Below are positions 51,742 through 61,227 of a stretch of DNA of 64,000 bases, one piece after another. The position numbers and the translations under genes were made by a program. The DNA lies in NCBI RefSeq assembly GCF_000400735.1, contig NZ_KE007365.1, positions 268,188 through 332,187 of the forward strand, read 5' to 3'. The notes below the pieces were generated by a model that worked only from the letters and a program-made list of their open reading frames with translations, ran no database searches and was not told where the DNA came from. Origin of the DNA: Acinetobacter tandoii DSM 14970 = CIP 107469 (lineage in GTDB: Bacteria; Pseudomonadota; Gammaproteobacteria; Pseudomonadales; Moraxellaceae). Every line of letters begins with the position of its first letter. Positions within the stretch are counted from its first letter, which is position 1.

Positions 51742-52758
51742 TTATCCCGCAATCGCTTCTAATAGACCTTGTTCTTGTAATTGACCTTGCATTGATAAGG
51801 CTAAAACAGCCATACGTACCGCAATACCGTTGGTGACCTGATTTAAGATTACTGATTGCGGGCCATCTGCAATACTTGAATCAATTTCAACACCGCGGTT
51901 CATTGGACCAGGATGCATCACGATACAATCAGGTTTCGCCAATGCTAAACGTTCTTTGTTCAAACCAAACATTTTGTAAAATTCAGACTGCGAAGATAAT
52001 GCGGGTGAATCAATACGTTCATTTTGAATACGCAGGGTAATGATCACATCACAATCCTTCACACCTTCATCCATTTTATTAAATAGACGAACACCTGCAC
52101 CATATTCTTCAAAGCCATACGGTAATAATGTATTTGGAGCAATCACACGAATATCTTTACAACCTAAAGTCTGTAAAGCAGCAATATCTGAACGCGCCAC
52201 ACGCGAATGTTTAATATCACCAATAATCGCCACACTTAGTTCTTCAAATGGCTTTTTGGTTTCACGGCGAATGGTTAACATGTCTAACATGGCTTGGGTT
52301 GGATGCGCATGACGTCCGTCCCCCGCGTTGATAATTGCGACATGCGGACAAACTGTCTGAGCAATGAAATGTGCTGCACCAGAAGATGAATGACGCACCA
52401 CAAAGATGTCTGCCGCCATCGCTTCTAAATTCCAAAGCGTGTCGCGTAAGGTTTCACCTTTGGACGTACTTGAGCGCGCAATATCAATATTCAATACATT
52501 TGCAGATAAACGCTTCGCTGCCGCTTCAAATGTTGTACGAGTACGAGTTGAGTTTTCAAAAAACAGGTTCATCACCGTACGACCTTCAAGCAAGTTGTTA
52601 GTAATCAACTGATTTTGGTCATTAAAAAAGGACTGCGCCGTGTCCAATATTTTCGTGAGTGTGGCTTTAGATAGCCCTTCGATGGTCAGGAAATGCTTTA
52701 AATTTCCTTCTTTATTGAGTTGAATCTGACTCGGAGTATGCAATTCCGCCAAGTGCAT
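51742..52758 (-). CDS. pyrB: Aspartate carbamoyltransferase catalytic subunit
   Basis: The 338-residue protein has [13 protein letters not shown] for carbamoyl phosphate binding and the partner residues in HPTQAMLDM and [12 protein letters not shown]. It makes carbamoyl aspartate in pyrimidine synthesis. The extra N-terminal residues compared with E. coli PyrB (about 25) are typical of the Pseudomonas-type enzyme, where they bind nucleotide effectors and PyrC'. Confidence 0.96.
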   Translation of the reverse strand: MHLAELHTPSQIQLNKEGNLKHFLTIEGLSKATLTKILDTAQSFFNDQNQLITNNLLEGRTVMNLFFENSTRTRTTFEAAAKRLSANVLNIDIARSSTSKGETLRDTLWNLEAMAADIFVVRHSSSGAAHFIAQTVCPHVAIINAGDGRHAHPTQAMLDMLTIRRETKKPFEELSVAIIGDIKHSRVARSDIAALQTLGCKDIRVIAPNTLLPYGFEEYGAGVRLFNKMDEGVKDCDVIITLRIQNERIDSPALSSQSEFYKMFGLNKERLALAKPDCIVMHPGPMNRGVEIDSSIADGPQSVILNQVTNGIAVRMAVLALSMQGQLQEQGLLEAIAG

Positions 52759-52770
52759 GAGAGATTCCTT

Positions 52771-52789
52771 ATACGTTAAGTTAACGTAT
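52771..52789. promoter_or_regulatory. Inverted repeat in the pyrB leader
   Basis: ATACGTTAA-G-TTAACGTAT is a perfect 9+1+9 repeat ending 13 bp before the pyrB start. On the minus strand it directly follows the sequence TATAAT, a likely -10 box. It may be an operator or an mRNA hairpin controlling ribosome access. Confidence 0.6.
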
Positions 52790-53007
52790 TATACAGAGAT
52801 TCCCCCAATTTGGCAGATGAAGTTTTCGGCACTCAACAGAAAATTTGACGATATTTAAAATGGCTTCTTATTTTCCTATGCATTATTTCAATAAGATAAT
52901 TTAAACAAAATTTACCACTCAACACTGAGTCTACCAATCACCAGAAATTTGAGTTTTAAGGTGATTGGCTTAAACAAGATGATAAGTAAACCAATCTGCA
53001 ACAAGAT

Positions 53008-53352
53008 TTAGCGTAATGCACCAATATAGTGATGATGTACCTGTGCACGATAAATTTCTTCCTCGGTCACTTCATTCTCACGATACTGTGTCGGCTCAAC
53101 TACGGTTTCAGCCACTACCTCTGGTTCAATCACTGTATCCAAATCCATGAAACTTCTTAAGCGTTCAGCCTGACGAGCTAACTCTGTATCTCCTGTTGCC
53201 AAAGCCAAATCGACCACATGACGGGCATAATCCTTATTTTCAGCGAGGTACATCGCATCAATGACACGCCCCGACACACGACGCAAACGCGTATAAATTA
53301 AAGTTGCAGCGGAAAAAGCCTCAGGATGAGCAACGAATCCATGATTAGACAT
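53008..53352 (-). CDS. Conserved hypothetical protein
   Basis: A 114-residue soluble protein starting MSNHGFVAHPEAF, with GGGGA 9-10 nt before it. The upstream extension to 53532 is not protein-like. It has a helical middle (SAATLIYTRLRRVSGRVIDA, LALATGDTELARQAERL), an acidic valine-rich stretch and a His-rich end (VHHHYIGALR). The His run could bind a metal, but this is guesswork. No family is recognised. Confidence 0.6.
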   Translation of the reverse strand: MSNHGFVAHPEAFSAATLIYTRLRRVSGRVIDAMYLAENKDYARHVVDLALATGDTELARQAERLRSFMDLDTVIEPEVVAETVVEPTQYRENEVTEEEIYRAQVHHHYIGALR

Positions 53353-53613
53353 CTTTTTCAATCCCCCAGTTTTATTGAATTTAATACGAATAATGACTTC
53401 ACAGCAGATTGCGCAAATAAAGTGAAATTTTAAATGCACATCGCCATTTAATGTACTTAACTTAGCAAAATACATACCAATTTTGAGAACCAAGTCGTTA
53501 AAAGTGCATTTTTTTATGATCTGCTTATGCAAACACGCAATTTAAAAAGCTTTCAAAGCCAAAATCAGTTAAACTTTGCCAAGTATTTTTTTAAATCTTG
53601 GTCTATCTAATTT

Positions 53614-55818
53614 ATGAATAGCTCTTCCCGTTTAAGCAACTATTGGGTCACATGTGCAGATGGGCTAGAAACCTTACTCCAAGAAGAATTACAAGGTCTA
53701 GGCATCGAACAAATTGAACGCTTTCCAGGGCGTTTAGTTTTTAAAGGCACGCTAGAACAAGCCTATCGTATTTGCATGTGGTCACGTTTGGCTTCACGTG
53801 TTCTGCTCCCTATTCATACCCATGAACTTGAACGCAGCCATGATGCGCGTGATGTTGCTGAAGAACTGTATGAAGGTGCGATCAGCTTTGACTGGTCACT
53901 TATTTTTGCACCACAAAGTACTTTTGCTATCCGTTTGCACGTTGAACGCGAAATTATGGTGAACAGCCAATTCGCGACTTTACGTGTTAAAGATGGTGTA
54001 GTGGACTCATTCATGGAAGCTGTTGGTCGTCGACCAAGCATTGATACCAAGCAACCTGAAATTACTCTATACGTCCTTGCAGGTAAAACTGAACATACTT
54101 ATTGCTTAGACTTATCGGGCGATTCTTTACATAAACGTGGTTATCGTCGTTATATGACGGATGCCCCAATCAAAGAAAACTTGGCGGCTGCAATTTTGCA
54201 AAAAGCCAAACTTCAACAATTACGACCAGACATTATCTTGGACCCAATGTGTGGTTCGGGTACTTTCATTATTGAATCTTTAATGTTGTTGACTGACCGT
54301 GCCCCTGGTTTAGTGCGTCGTTTTGGTTTTAATGGTTGGAATGGTCATAACCATGAGTTATGGATGTCAATTAAAGCGGAAGCTGCTGAACGTCATCAAC
54401 AAGGTCTAGCTCAACCTTTACCAAAGTTTTATGCTTTTGATGCAGACTGGGAAGCAGTAAAGGCAACTAAACAAAATATTATTGCTGCGGGTTTTGAGAG
54501 CCTGCTCGACCAAATTCAGATTGAAGAACGCACCCTTTCTGACTGGCCAGATTTTGAAGTCGGCAATAAAACAGCCTTTATCGTCACAAACCCTCCTTAT
54601 GGTGAGCGTTTGGGCGATAAAGCATCGAACCGTGCATTGTATTTAGGTCTATCTGCATTATTACAAAAGAACTTCCCGAATCAAACTGCCGCTGTGATCG
54701 CAGCAGCCGTTGAACAAGCGGACGTGATGGCATTTAGTGATCCGCAAACCATGCGTTTGATGAATGGTAAATTGCCAATCTATATCCGCTTAGGCAAGAT
54801 TAAGCCTGCAACCGTGGTGAAGCCATTCCTTGAAACTTGGCAACCCCTGCAATTTGACCCAATTGAAGGTGCAGAAGACTTTACCAATCGCTTACAGAAA
54901 AACATGCAGACCTTGAAAAAATGGGCAGTAAAAGAAGGCATTTTCTGTTTACGTTTATATGATGCCGACTTACCTGATTTTAATGTAGCTGTTGACTTGT
55001 ATGGCGACCGTCTGCATGTGCAAGAATACGCGCCACCAAAAAGCATTGATCCTGAAAAAGCCAAAAAGCGTTTTAACTTGGCTTTAGCTGCGATTCGTGC
55101 CGTAACAGGCCTTGGACGTGATGCGATCTTCATCAAGACCCGTGCGCGTCAAGAAGGTAAAAATCAGTACACCAAGCAAAGTACGGCATCTAAACGTTTT
55201 ATCGTGCAAGAAGGTCAAGCGAAAATTTTAGTCAACATGACGGATTATCTTGATACAGGCCTGTTCCTCGATCACCGTCAAATTCGTTTGCGTATTGCCA
55301 AAGAAGCGCGTGGTAAGCACTTCCTAAACTTGTATAGCTATACCTCAACAGCAAGCTTACATGCTGCTTTAGGCGGTGCTGCAAGTACCACTAGTGTGGA
55401 TTTGTCGAATACATATCTGAACTGGTCAAAAGAAAACTTCGTCTTAAATGGTTTAACCGTCGATCATGCCGATGAACAGCATCAGTTCTTTGCTAGCGAC
55501 TGTTTTGAATGGCTCAAAGAAGGTCATGAACAATATGACTTGATTTTCATCGATCCACCAACCTTCTCGAATTCGAAGAAATTCTACGGCACCTTTGATG
55601 TACAGCGTGATCACGTGTCTCTACTGAAACGTGCTATGAACCGTTTAACCACTGAAGGAACGCTTTACTTCTCGAACAACTACCGTGGTTTCGAGCTAGA
55701 TGAAGAAATTGAAGCGATGTTTAATGTGCAAGAAATCACCCAAGAAACCATTGGGCCTGACTTCAAGCGCAATCAAAAAATCCATCGCGCTTGGAAAATT
55801 CAGCATCACCCAGTCTAA
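53614..55818 (+). CDS. rlmL: 23S rRNA methyltransferase RlmKL (bifunctional)
   Basis: The 734-residue protein has a THUMP domain (about 55-165), an N2-methyltransferase domain with DPMCGSGTF and NPPYGERLG (near 326), and a C-terminal m7G2069 methyltransferase domain with IDPPTFSNSKKF (near 645). It modifies G2445 and G2069 of 23S rRNA. The length and domain order are those of the fused E. coli enzyme. Confidence 0.97.
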   Translation: MNSSSRLSNYWVTCADGLETLLQEELQGLGIEQIERFPGRLVFKGTLEQAYRICMWSRLASRVLLPIHTHELERSHDARDVAEELYEGAISFDWSLIFAPQSTFAIRLHVEREIMVNSQFATLRVKDGVVDSFMEAVGRRPSIDTKQPEITLYVLAGKTEHTYCLDLSGDSLHKRGYRRYMTDAPIKENLAAAILQKAKLQQLRPDIILDPMCGSGTFIIESLMLLTDRAPGLVRRFGFNGWNGHNHELWMSIKAEAAERHQQGLAQPLPKFYAFDADWEAVKATKQNIIAAGFESLLDQIQIEERTLSDWPDFEVGNKTAFIVTNPPYGERLGDKASNRALYLGLSALLQKNFPNQTAAVIAAAVEQADVMAFSDPQTMRLMNGKLPIYIRLGKIKPATVVKPFLETWQPLQFDPIEGAEDFTNRLQKNMQTLKKWAVKEGIFCLRLYDADLPDFNVAVDLYGDRLHVQEYAPPKSIDPEKAKKRFNLALAAIRAVTGLGRDAIFIKTRARQEGKNQYTKQSTASKRFIVQEGQAKILVNMTDYLDTGLFLDHRQIRLRIAKEARGKHFLNLYSYTSTASLHAALGGAASTTSVDLSNTYLNWSKENFVLNGLTVDHADEQHQFFASDCFEWLKEGHEQYDLIFIDPPTFSNSKKFYGTFDVQRDHVSLLKRAMNRLTTEGTLYFSNNYRGFELDEEIEAMFNVQEITQETIGPDFKRNQKIHRAWKIQHHPV

Positions 55819-55828
55819 TCTTTCAGTT

Positions 55829-55857
55829 AAAAAAGACCGCTAAAGCGGTCTTTTTTT
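55829..55857. terminator. Bidirectional terminator rlmL / symporter
   Basis: AAAAAAGACCGC and GCGGTCTTTTTT flank the loop TAAA, with T-runs on both sides. It lies between convergent genes. Confidence 0.92.
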
Positions 55858-55886
55858 AGAAGTAATTTTTTAGTGAGCAGCCAATA

Positions 55887-57170
55887 CTAAAGCTTTTCAC
55901 TTTGTGGTGCATCTACAACAATCGGGCTTGGAAGTTCTTCCTCATCCAACTTTGTTGTCTTAGCAATAACAGCCGTTGCTACACTATTACCGATAATATT
56001 GGTTGCTGTGCGACCCATATCAAGGAAGTGATCAACTGCAAGGATAAGTAATAACCCTGCTTCTGGAAGTTTAAACATAGACAATGTAGCAGCAATAACA
56101 ACCAGTGAAGCACGAGAAACACCCGCAATACCCTTACTGGTAATCATTAGAGTCAAAAGCATTAACAATTGTTGAGAAAGACTAAGGTCGATATTATATG
56201 CATGTGCGATAAATAATACGGCAAATGTCATATAGATCATCGAACCATCAAGGTTGAAAGAATAACCTAATGGTAAAACAAAGCTAGTGATTCGCTTAGG
56301 AACTCCAAACTTCTCTAAAGATTCCATCAATTTTGGATATGCAGACTCACTACTCGCTGTAGCAAAACCCAAAACAACAGGTTCACGGATTGTTTTTAAC
56401 AATCTGAACACATCCTTTTTCAAAAAGATAAATCCAGCCGTGATGATAACTGTCCAGAGAATAAATAAGCTGGCATAAAACTCAGCCATGAACGAGCCAT
56501 AATCAAGAATAATCTTTGGACCTTTCACAGTAATTGCTCCTGCAACAGCAGCAAAAACAGCAATTGGGGCAAACGTCATTACGTAATCAGTAATCTTAAA
56601 CATTACCAAGCTTAATTCATCAATCATCTTACCGATGATAGAGCCATCTTTTTGCAGATGATTAACGTAAGCCAACGCTGAACCGAAAAATATAGAGAAG
56701 ATAAGAATCTGAAGAATCTCATTATTCGCCATCGCTTCAGCAAAGCTTTTTGGAAATATATGAGTAATGAAGGTTTGCAAACTGAGGTTTGTTGCGCTAA
56801 CCCCTACATCGACTGGAGCAGTCGGAATAGGTAAATTCATTCCAACGCCTGTTTGGAAAAAATTAGCGAGTCCTAAACCCAATAAAAGAGAGATGAATGA
56901 TGCACCAATAAACCAACTCATTGCCTTTAAGGTGATTTTACCTAAAGCTGAGGATTTACCCATTGAGATAATGCCTGAAACAATCGTTGCAAACACCAAT
57001 GGAGCGATGATCATTTTAATTAATCTTAAAAATACATCGGTTAAAATTTTGAAATATGACGCAATATTTTCGGCTTGAACAGGTGTTAAATAATAGTGGA
57101 AGATGCAACCAATAACGATGCCTAAAACCATGGCAATAAGAATAAACTTCAGCAGTTTTTTCTGATTCAT
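55887..57170 (-). CDS. Dicarboxylate/amino acid:cation symporter
   Basis: The 427-residue protein has eight to ten hydrophobic segments and the DAACS signatures: AISMGKS-type GKSSALGK, SSSES-like (TASSESAYP), SFNLDGSMIYM, and VVIAATLSMFKLP with DHFLDMGRTATNIIGN near the end. These proteins import glutamate, aspartate, serine or C4-dicarboxylates with sodium or protons. The exact substrate is unclear; the sequence is nearer the glutamate/aspartate type than DctA. It is monocistronic and transcribed away from the oxygenase-AEC pair at 57699. Confidence 0.88.
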   Translation of the reverse strand: MNQKKLLKFILIAMVLGIVIGCIFHYYLTPVQAENIASYFKILTDVFLRLIKMIIAPLVFATIVSGIISMGKSSALGKITLKAMSWFIGASFISLLLGLGLANFFQTGVGMNLPIPTAPVDVGVSATNLSLQTFITHIFPKSFAEAMANNEILQILIFSIFFGSALAYVNHLQKDGSIIGKMIDELSLVMFKITDYVMTFAPIAVFAAVAGAITVKGPKIILDYGSFMAEFYASLFILWTVIITAGFIFLKKDVFRLLKTIREPVVLGFATASSESAYPKLMESLEKFGVPKRITSFVLPLGYSFNLDGSMIYMTFAVLFIAHAYNIDLSLSQQLLMLLTLMITSKGIAGVSRASLVVIAATLSMFKLPEAGLLLILAVDHFLDMGRTATNIIGNSVATAVIAKTTKLDEEELPSPIVVDAPQSEKL

Positions 57171-57698
57171 ATCAAATGTCCTTTTACAACCTTAAAAACG
57201 ACAAAGCAAGGTATTGAAAAATATAGCTTTAATCTAATTTCATCAAAATCAAATCCTATTTGATTCAGAAACAATGGATGGAATTTAAACAAATTAAAAG
57301 AAAATTAATAATGAAAAAAAGTAGAAACCTATGCAAAAAATGCATAACTAATCCTAGTATTTTAAATAATTTGCCAATGACTTAATTGATTAATAAATCT
57401 TAAATATAGACCTTGATTTGTATTAATTATTTCAGTTACAAATAATATTTTACTGATTGGTAAATAATCCGATTTTATTCTTATTATTTCATTGAGAATA
57501 TTTAAAACTCTATGTAATTGAAAATACGCATGAATACATTATTTAATTACGAACAGGAAGGATAATTAAGAACACATTCTCATTATATTTTCACATTCAA
57601 GGGAGAATCCAAAGAATAAATATCAACATTTTTCTCGGTTATTTAAATAGTACACATCCAAAGACTTTATAAGAATTGAATTCCGAAATAGGTAAAAC
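57171..57698. other. Divergent AT-rich intergenic region
   Basis: 528 bp with no gene. It separates the symporter from the oxygenase-AEC pair and must contain both promoters. The composition is markedly AT-rich with many short A/T runs, which often marks H-NS-like silenced or acquired DNA. No clear dyad operator was found. Confidence 0.5.
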
Positions 57699-58601
57699 AT
57701 GCAAATTAAGATTGATAAGAATTTGGCTAATGCTTGGAAAAGTGAATTAAAATTATTACCCCCAATTAATGAATGCCTTTCGACAGCGCTCATTGAACAT
57801 TGTGCGAAATTAGCACAAAAATATCTAAATTTGAGAGATATTCATCTTAATGAATTAAAAGTAGGAGGTGGATTACTTGAGTTTTGCAATTTACCTATTG
57901 ATGATCAGCTATGCCAACCTCCATCCAGTGCTGCAAGACCCTATTCTAAAGGGTATATCTCAGAACTCGTGCTACTAGGGGTTACAAAAGCGTGTGGTTT
58001 AAATCCTTTTGCTTACAAAGAAGAAAAAAAAGGAGCATTAGTACATGAAATCACACCTAAGGACTTAAAAAATAATACCCACATTTCTCCTGTAAGTATT
58101 GCAGAGTTTGACTTTCATACCGAGGGAGCTTATTTGTCTCGAAATATTAGACCACATACTCTGTCATTAATGTGTCTTGTAGATGAACAACGAACTGCTA
58201 CTAATTTGGTAAAGATTTCGGATGTAATTAAAAAATTAAGTCATAAATCTAGAAGTGTGTTAGCTGAGTCAAGATTCGTCCATACAGCACCAGAAACATT
58301 TAAAGTACAGAATAAGCGAATAAAGAGTTCAATTTTTGACTTGGTCGATGGGAACTATGAGATTAAAGCAGCATTACACAACCTTAATGCAACAGATGAA
58401 GACAGTGAATCAGCATTATATGAACTGAAATCAATAGTTTCTGAGAATCAAATTCAGAAATCATGGAATGCTGGCGATCTCATCATTTTTAATAACCTCC
58501 GTTGTTTACATAGACGTAGTGAAGTTAAAGGTAACCGCTGGTTGCAGGGATGTTATGGCACATACACATTCTCATCAGCAACCGTTTTGGACATTCAATA
58601 G
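57699..58601 (+). CDS. Clavaminate synthase/asparagine oxygenase-like Fe(II)/2-oxoglutarate dioxygenase
   Basis: The 300-residue protein carries the H140-x-E142 pair in FDFHTEGAY and H271 in RCLHRRSEV. The glutamate instead of aspartate in the triad is typical of clavaminate synthase and the asparagine/arginine oxygenases, which hydroxylate free or peptide-bound amino acids. R280 (NRWLQGCY) is placed to bind 2-oxoglutarate, and ATNL near 167-170 fits the co-substrate pocket. The next gene, an AEC-family transporter, starts 11 bp after it. No biosynthetic partners such as an NRPS are in the window. A plausible job is hydroxylating an amino acid that is then exported or imported. Confidence 0.75.
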   Translation: MQIKIDKNLANAWKSELKLLPPINECLSTALIEHCAKLAQKYLNLRDIHLNELKVGGGLLEFCNLPIDDQLCQPPSSAARPYSKGYISELVLLGVTKACGLNPFAYKEEKKGALVHEITPKDLKNNTHISPVSIAEFDFHTEGAYLSRNIRPHTLSLMCLVDEQRTATNLVKISDVIKKLSHKSRSVLAESRFVHTAPETFKVQNKRIKSSIFDLVDGNYEIKAALHNLNATDEDSESALYELKSIVSENQIQKSWNAGDLIIFNNLRCLHRRSEVKGNRWLQGCYGTYTFSSATVLDIQ

Positions 58602-58612
58602 TTGGTTATTCA

Positions 58613-59518
58613 ATGATTTTTGAAGTTGTAATCAGAGTTTTCTTGTTAATCACAATCTCAATTATTGGCTGGGGTGTGGGTAAGAAATTTGAATTAGATT
58701 CCAAAGATATTTCAACCTTGCTTGTTTATATTATTTCCCCATTCGTAATTTTTTATTCAATTATCGAATCACCAGCAAATTGGACCTATCTCAAATTTTC
58801 TTTAGGCGCATTTTTATTGGCATCGTTCATGGCTGTAGCGGGGCTACTCTTTGCAAGATGCTTTTGGAAAGACAGCCGAGTAAATCTCTTTGGCTTCGCA
58901 GCAGGTACAGGTAACACAGGGTATTTCGCATTGCCATTGATTCTTGCAATTTTTGATAAAACACAAATAGCCATGGCTATTTTTATTATCATTGGTATTA
59001 ACCTATATGAATTTACTGTGGGTTATTTGATTACTGCTAAAGGCTCACTGAACATTAAAGAAAGTATTTTAAAAGCCATAAAAATGCCTATTCTTTATGC
59101 TGCATTTTTAGGAATGATTTTTAAATATCTCGATATTCAATTTGATGAAGTCTTCCTTTCCTTCTTGGCGAATTTTAAAGGTGCATATAGCGTTTTGGGA
59201 ATGATGACCATTGGGATTACAATTGCAAAATTTTCAAAAATTGAGATAGATTGGCTTTTCTCAGTATTGGCTTTGGCTTGGAAACATCTTATTTATCCAG
59301 TTTTTGGCATTTTAATTTTTATGTTTATCTTTCCTGTAAACAAACAAATACTCCAAATTGTAGCCCTAATGGTTGCTACACCTATGGCTGGTAATGTTGT
59401 GGTTATTTCTAATACGTTAGGACTTCATCCTGAAAAAGCAGCTACATCCGTGATGTTGAGTACAATGTTGGCATTGATCACTGTACCAATAGCCCTGTTT
59501 TTTGTAATGAAGTTCTAA
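58613..59518 (+). CDS. AEC-family transporter
   Basis: The 301-residue membrane protein has ten hydrophobic segments in two repeats, typical of the auxin efflux carrier (AEC) family, with GFAAGTGNTGYFALPLIL and VALMVATPMAGNVVVISN as the family's crossover regions. Bacterial members move malate, malonate or amino-acid derivatives. ATG at 58613 gives a normal N-terminus (MIFEVVIRVFLL); an upstream frame into the oxygenase is not conserved-looking. It forms a two-gene operon with the oxygenase. Confidence 0.82.
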   Translation: MIFEVVIRVFLLITISIIGWGVGKKFELDSKDISTLLVYIISPFVIFYSIIESPANWTYLKFSLGAFLLASFMAVAGLLFARCFWKDSRVNLFGFAAGTGNTGYFALPLILAIFDKTQIAMAIFIIIGINLYEFTVGYLITAKGSLNIKESILKAIKMPILYAAFLGMIFKYLDIQFDEVFLSFLANFKGAYSVLGMMTIGITIAKFSKIEIDWLFSVLALAWKHLIYPVFGILIFMFIFPVNKQILQIVALMVATPMAGNVVVISNTLGLHPEKAATSVMLSTMLALITVPIALFFVMKF

Positions 59519-59663
59519 ATCTATTCAACCTTTTCATCTAGCATAGTGGGAAGGCTGATCTTCTCATTGAGATATTATCAATAAACCTACAGGTCTTTAA
59601 TTCAAGAATTTACTTGCTCAAGAAAACTTGTTGATTAATATCTCTAAGTCTAACTCAATTAAA

Positions 59664-59710
59664 CTCTATCTCACCTAATACGCACGAAGGTAAGATAGAG
59701 CTTTAGTTTT
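59664..59710. terminator. Hairpin between convergent genes
   Basis: CTCTATCT...ACCT pairs with AGGT...AGATAGAG with one mismatch and an 11-nt loop. TTTAGTTTT follows on the plus side. It is a moderate terminator for the oxygenase-AEC operon and possibly for the convergent gene. Confidence 0.55.
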
Positions 59711-59726
59711 AAAATATTTTATAAAA

Positions 59727-61016
59727 TCATTCTGTTAAAAATTTCTTCTCGCCATATTTATATTCCATCGACATTTTCATCACATCACCATCACGTTTTA
59801 GCTGTCCTGATTGCTGCATACTGCTGAGCATCGTTTCAATATCTTGATCCGACATCGACAGACCTGCCTTACCCGGAATGCTATTCATGATTGAAGCGAC
59901 CATGTTCTTATCAAATTGCACATCGGCCTTATATTCAACTAGACTCGGCACCATAGCGACCATGCCTTTTAAGGTCTTTTGATGGCTTGGCATAAAACGA
60001 CCTGTTAGACTGGCTTTAGCTTCACCTGTCCCAATCTTGATTTGATTATCACTAGAATCGAACTTAAAACCTTCATTAATGACTGCAAGCAAAGCAGGTT
60101 CCAAATCTTGTAATAATTTCTCTTGGGCTAAACAGCTATTCTCACTCTTTTCAATAATGTCGAACAACGCTTGGAGTTTGGCACGGTTTACATCCTGTAC
60201 GTTAAAGTTAAACTTCACATTTTGCATGACAGGTGAAAATGTCATTTTCATTTCACCAACTTGAACTGCCATTTTTGTATTTAAAACGCGATCTGTAAGA
60301 TCACTTTCTGCTTCAACTCGATAATTTTTTAATTCAGCACTTATTGGGTTATTCAAACCTCGATCTGCCATTTTCAGCAAATCCATTTGAACCGTCGTTT
60401 TTCCTGCTTCGAGATAATTACCATTCAACCCTTGATTGGTTTCAATTTTCAAACCGGTCATTTGAAAATGAGTTTCTGCATCCATCACAGTCAAATTAGG
60501 AATGTCTAATTTCAAGTCCTGCATTTGCAATTGATCATTCACAGGCTTCGCACGATATTCCAAAGTGACTGGATCTAAACGCGTCTGTATTTTGGCTTCA
60601 TTTCGCACAATCACGGGGGTGGTCAAGGTAGATTTCATTGTCCCTAACCAATTCACATGTGTGTTAAGCTTTAACGGTTGATTCACTAAAGATTTCAAGG
60701 CACTATCTGCTTGTACAACTTTAACATCTGATTGAATTTGGTAACCATTCCAACTACGTTTAATCTGATCGCGCCCTGTAAGTTTAATCACTTCTTTTGG
60801 CTTACATGGATCAAGAATCAACTCAGCTGTCCAGTCGGCACTGCCTTGCAAAGCCCCCATCTGGAAGTTTTGATAGTTCAAGCTTAGATTTTTACTTGGT
60901 TGTTTCGCTTCTTGCTGATAATAAGTTTGCAAGCTTTTATCTGCATATAAATTTCCACCTACCGCTAATGTAGCAACTGCAACGACGCCACCAACACCCC
61001 ATTTTATTTTCGACAT
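59727..61016 (-). CDS. DUF945/YdgA-family protein
   Basis: The 429-residue protein has an N-terminal hydrophobic leader or anchor (VGGVVAVATLAVGGNLYA, about 8-25) followed by a YYQQEAKQ-type start and a long beta-rich region with many short repeats (SADWTAELILD, LDIPNLTVMDAETHFQMTGLKIETNQG). It fits the YdgA/DUF945 family of exported proteins. The E. coli relatives affect motility and surface traits, but no molecular function is established. The gene stands alone. Confidence 0.78.
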   Translation of the reverse strand: MSKIKWGVGGVVAVATLAVGGNLYADKSLQTYYQQEAKQPSKNLSLNYQNFQMGALQGSADWTAELILDPCKPKEVIKLTGRDQIKRSWNGYQIQSDVKVVQADSALKSLVNQPLKLNTHVNWLGTMKSTLTTPVIVRNEAKIQTRLDPVTLEYRAKPVNDQLQMQDLKLDIPNLTVMDAETHFQMTGLKIETNQGLNGNYLEAGKTTVQMDLLKMADRGLNNPISAELKNYRVEAESDLTDRVLNTKMAVQVGEMKMTFSPVMQNVKFNFNVQDVNRAKLQALFDIIEKSENSCLAQEKLLQDLEPALLAVINEGFKFDSSDNQIKIGTGEAKASLTGRFMPSHQKTLKGMVAMVPSLVEYKADVQFDKNMVASIMNSIPGKAGLSMSDQDIETMLSSMQQSGQLKRDGDVMKMSMEYKYGEKKFLTE

Positions 61017-61188
61017 GAATATATCTCATATTGTGTGTTTCTTATGTTTGCGCAGTATAATCAAAAACACCATATAAAGATAATTATTTTACATATAAGG
61101 GACTTATAGGTGATTCTTATCACGCTATTATGCATTTAATTGTCAGTTTATGACCCAAAATATCAAATTAATACAAGTCTTGTGATGT

Positions 61189-61217
61189 AAAAAAAACCAG
61201 CCGAAGCTGGTTTTTTT
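61189..61217 (-). terminator. Intrinsic terminator of clpB
   Basis: AAAAAAACCAGC and GCTGGTTTTTTT flank the loop CGAA. It lies 10 nt after the clpB stop on the minus strand and is symmetrical. Confidence 0.92.
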
Positions 61218-61227
61218 AGACTTAAAG

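Noticed and set aside
53353-53532. 60-residue N-terminal extension of the hypothetical protein at 53008
   Set aside because: The extension is Cys/Ile/Lys-rich and unlike the rest, and a better start with a GGGGA site lies at 53352.
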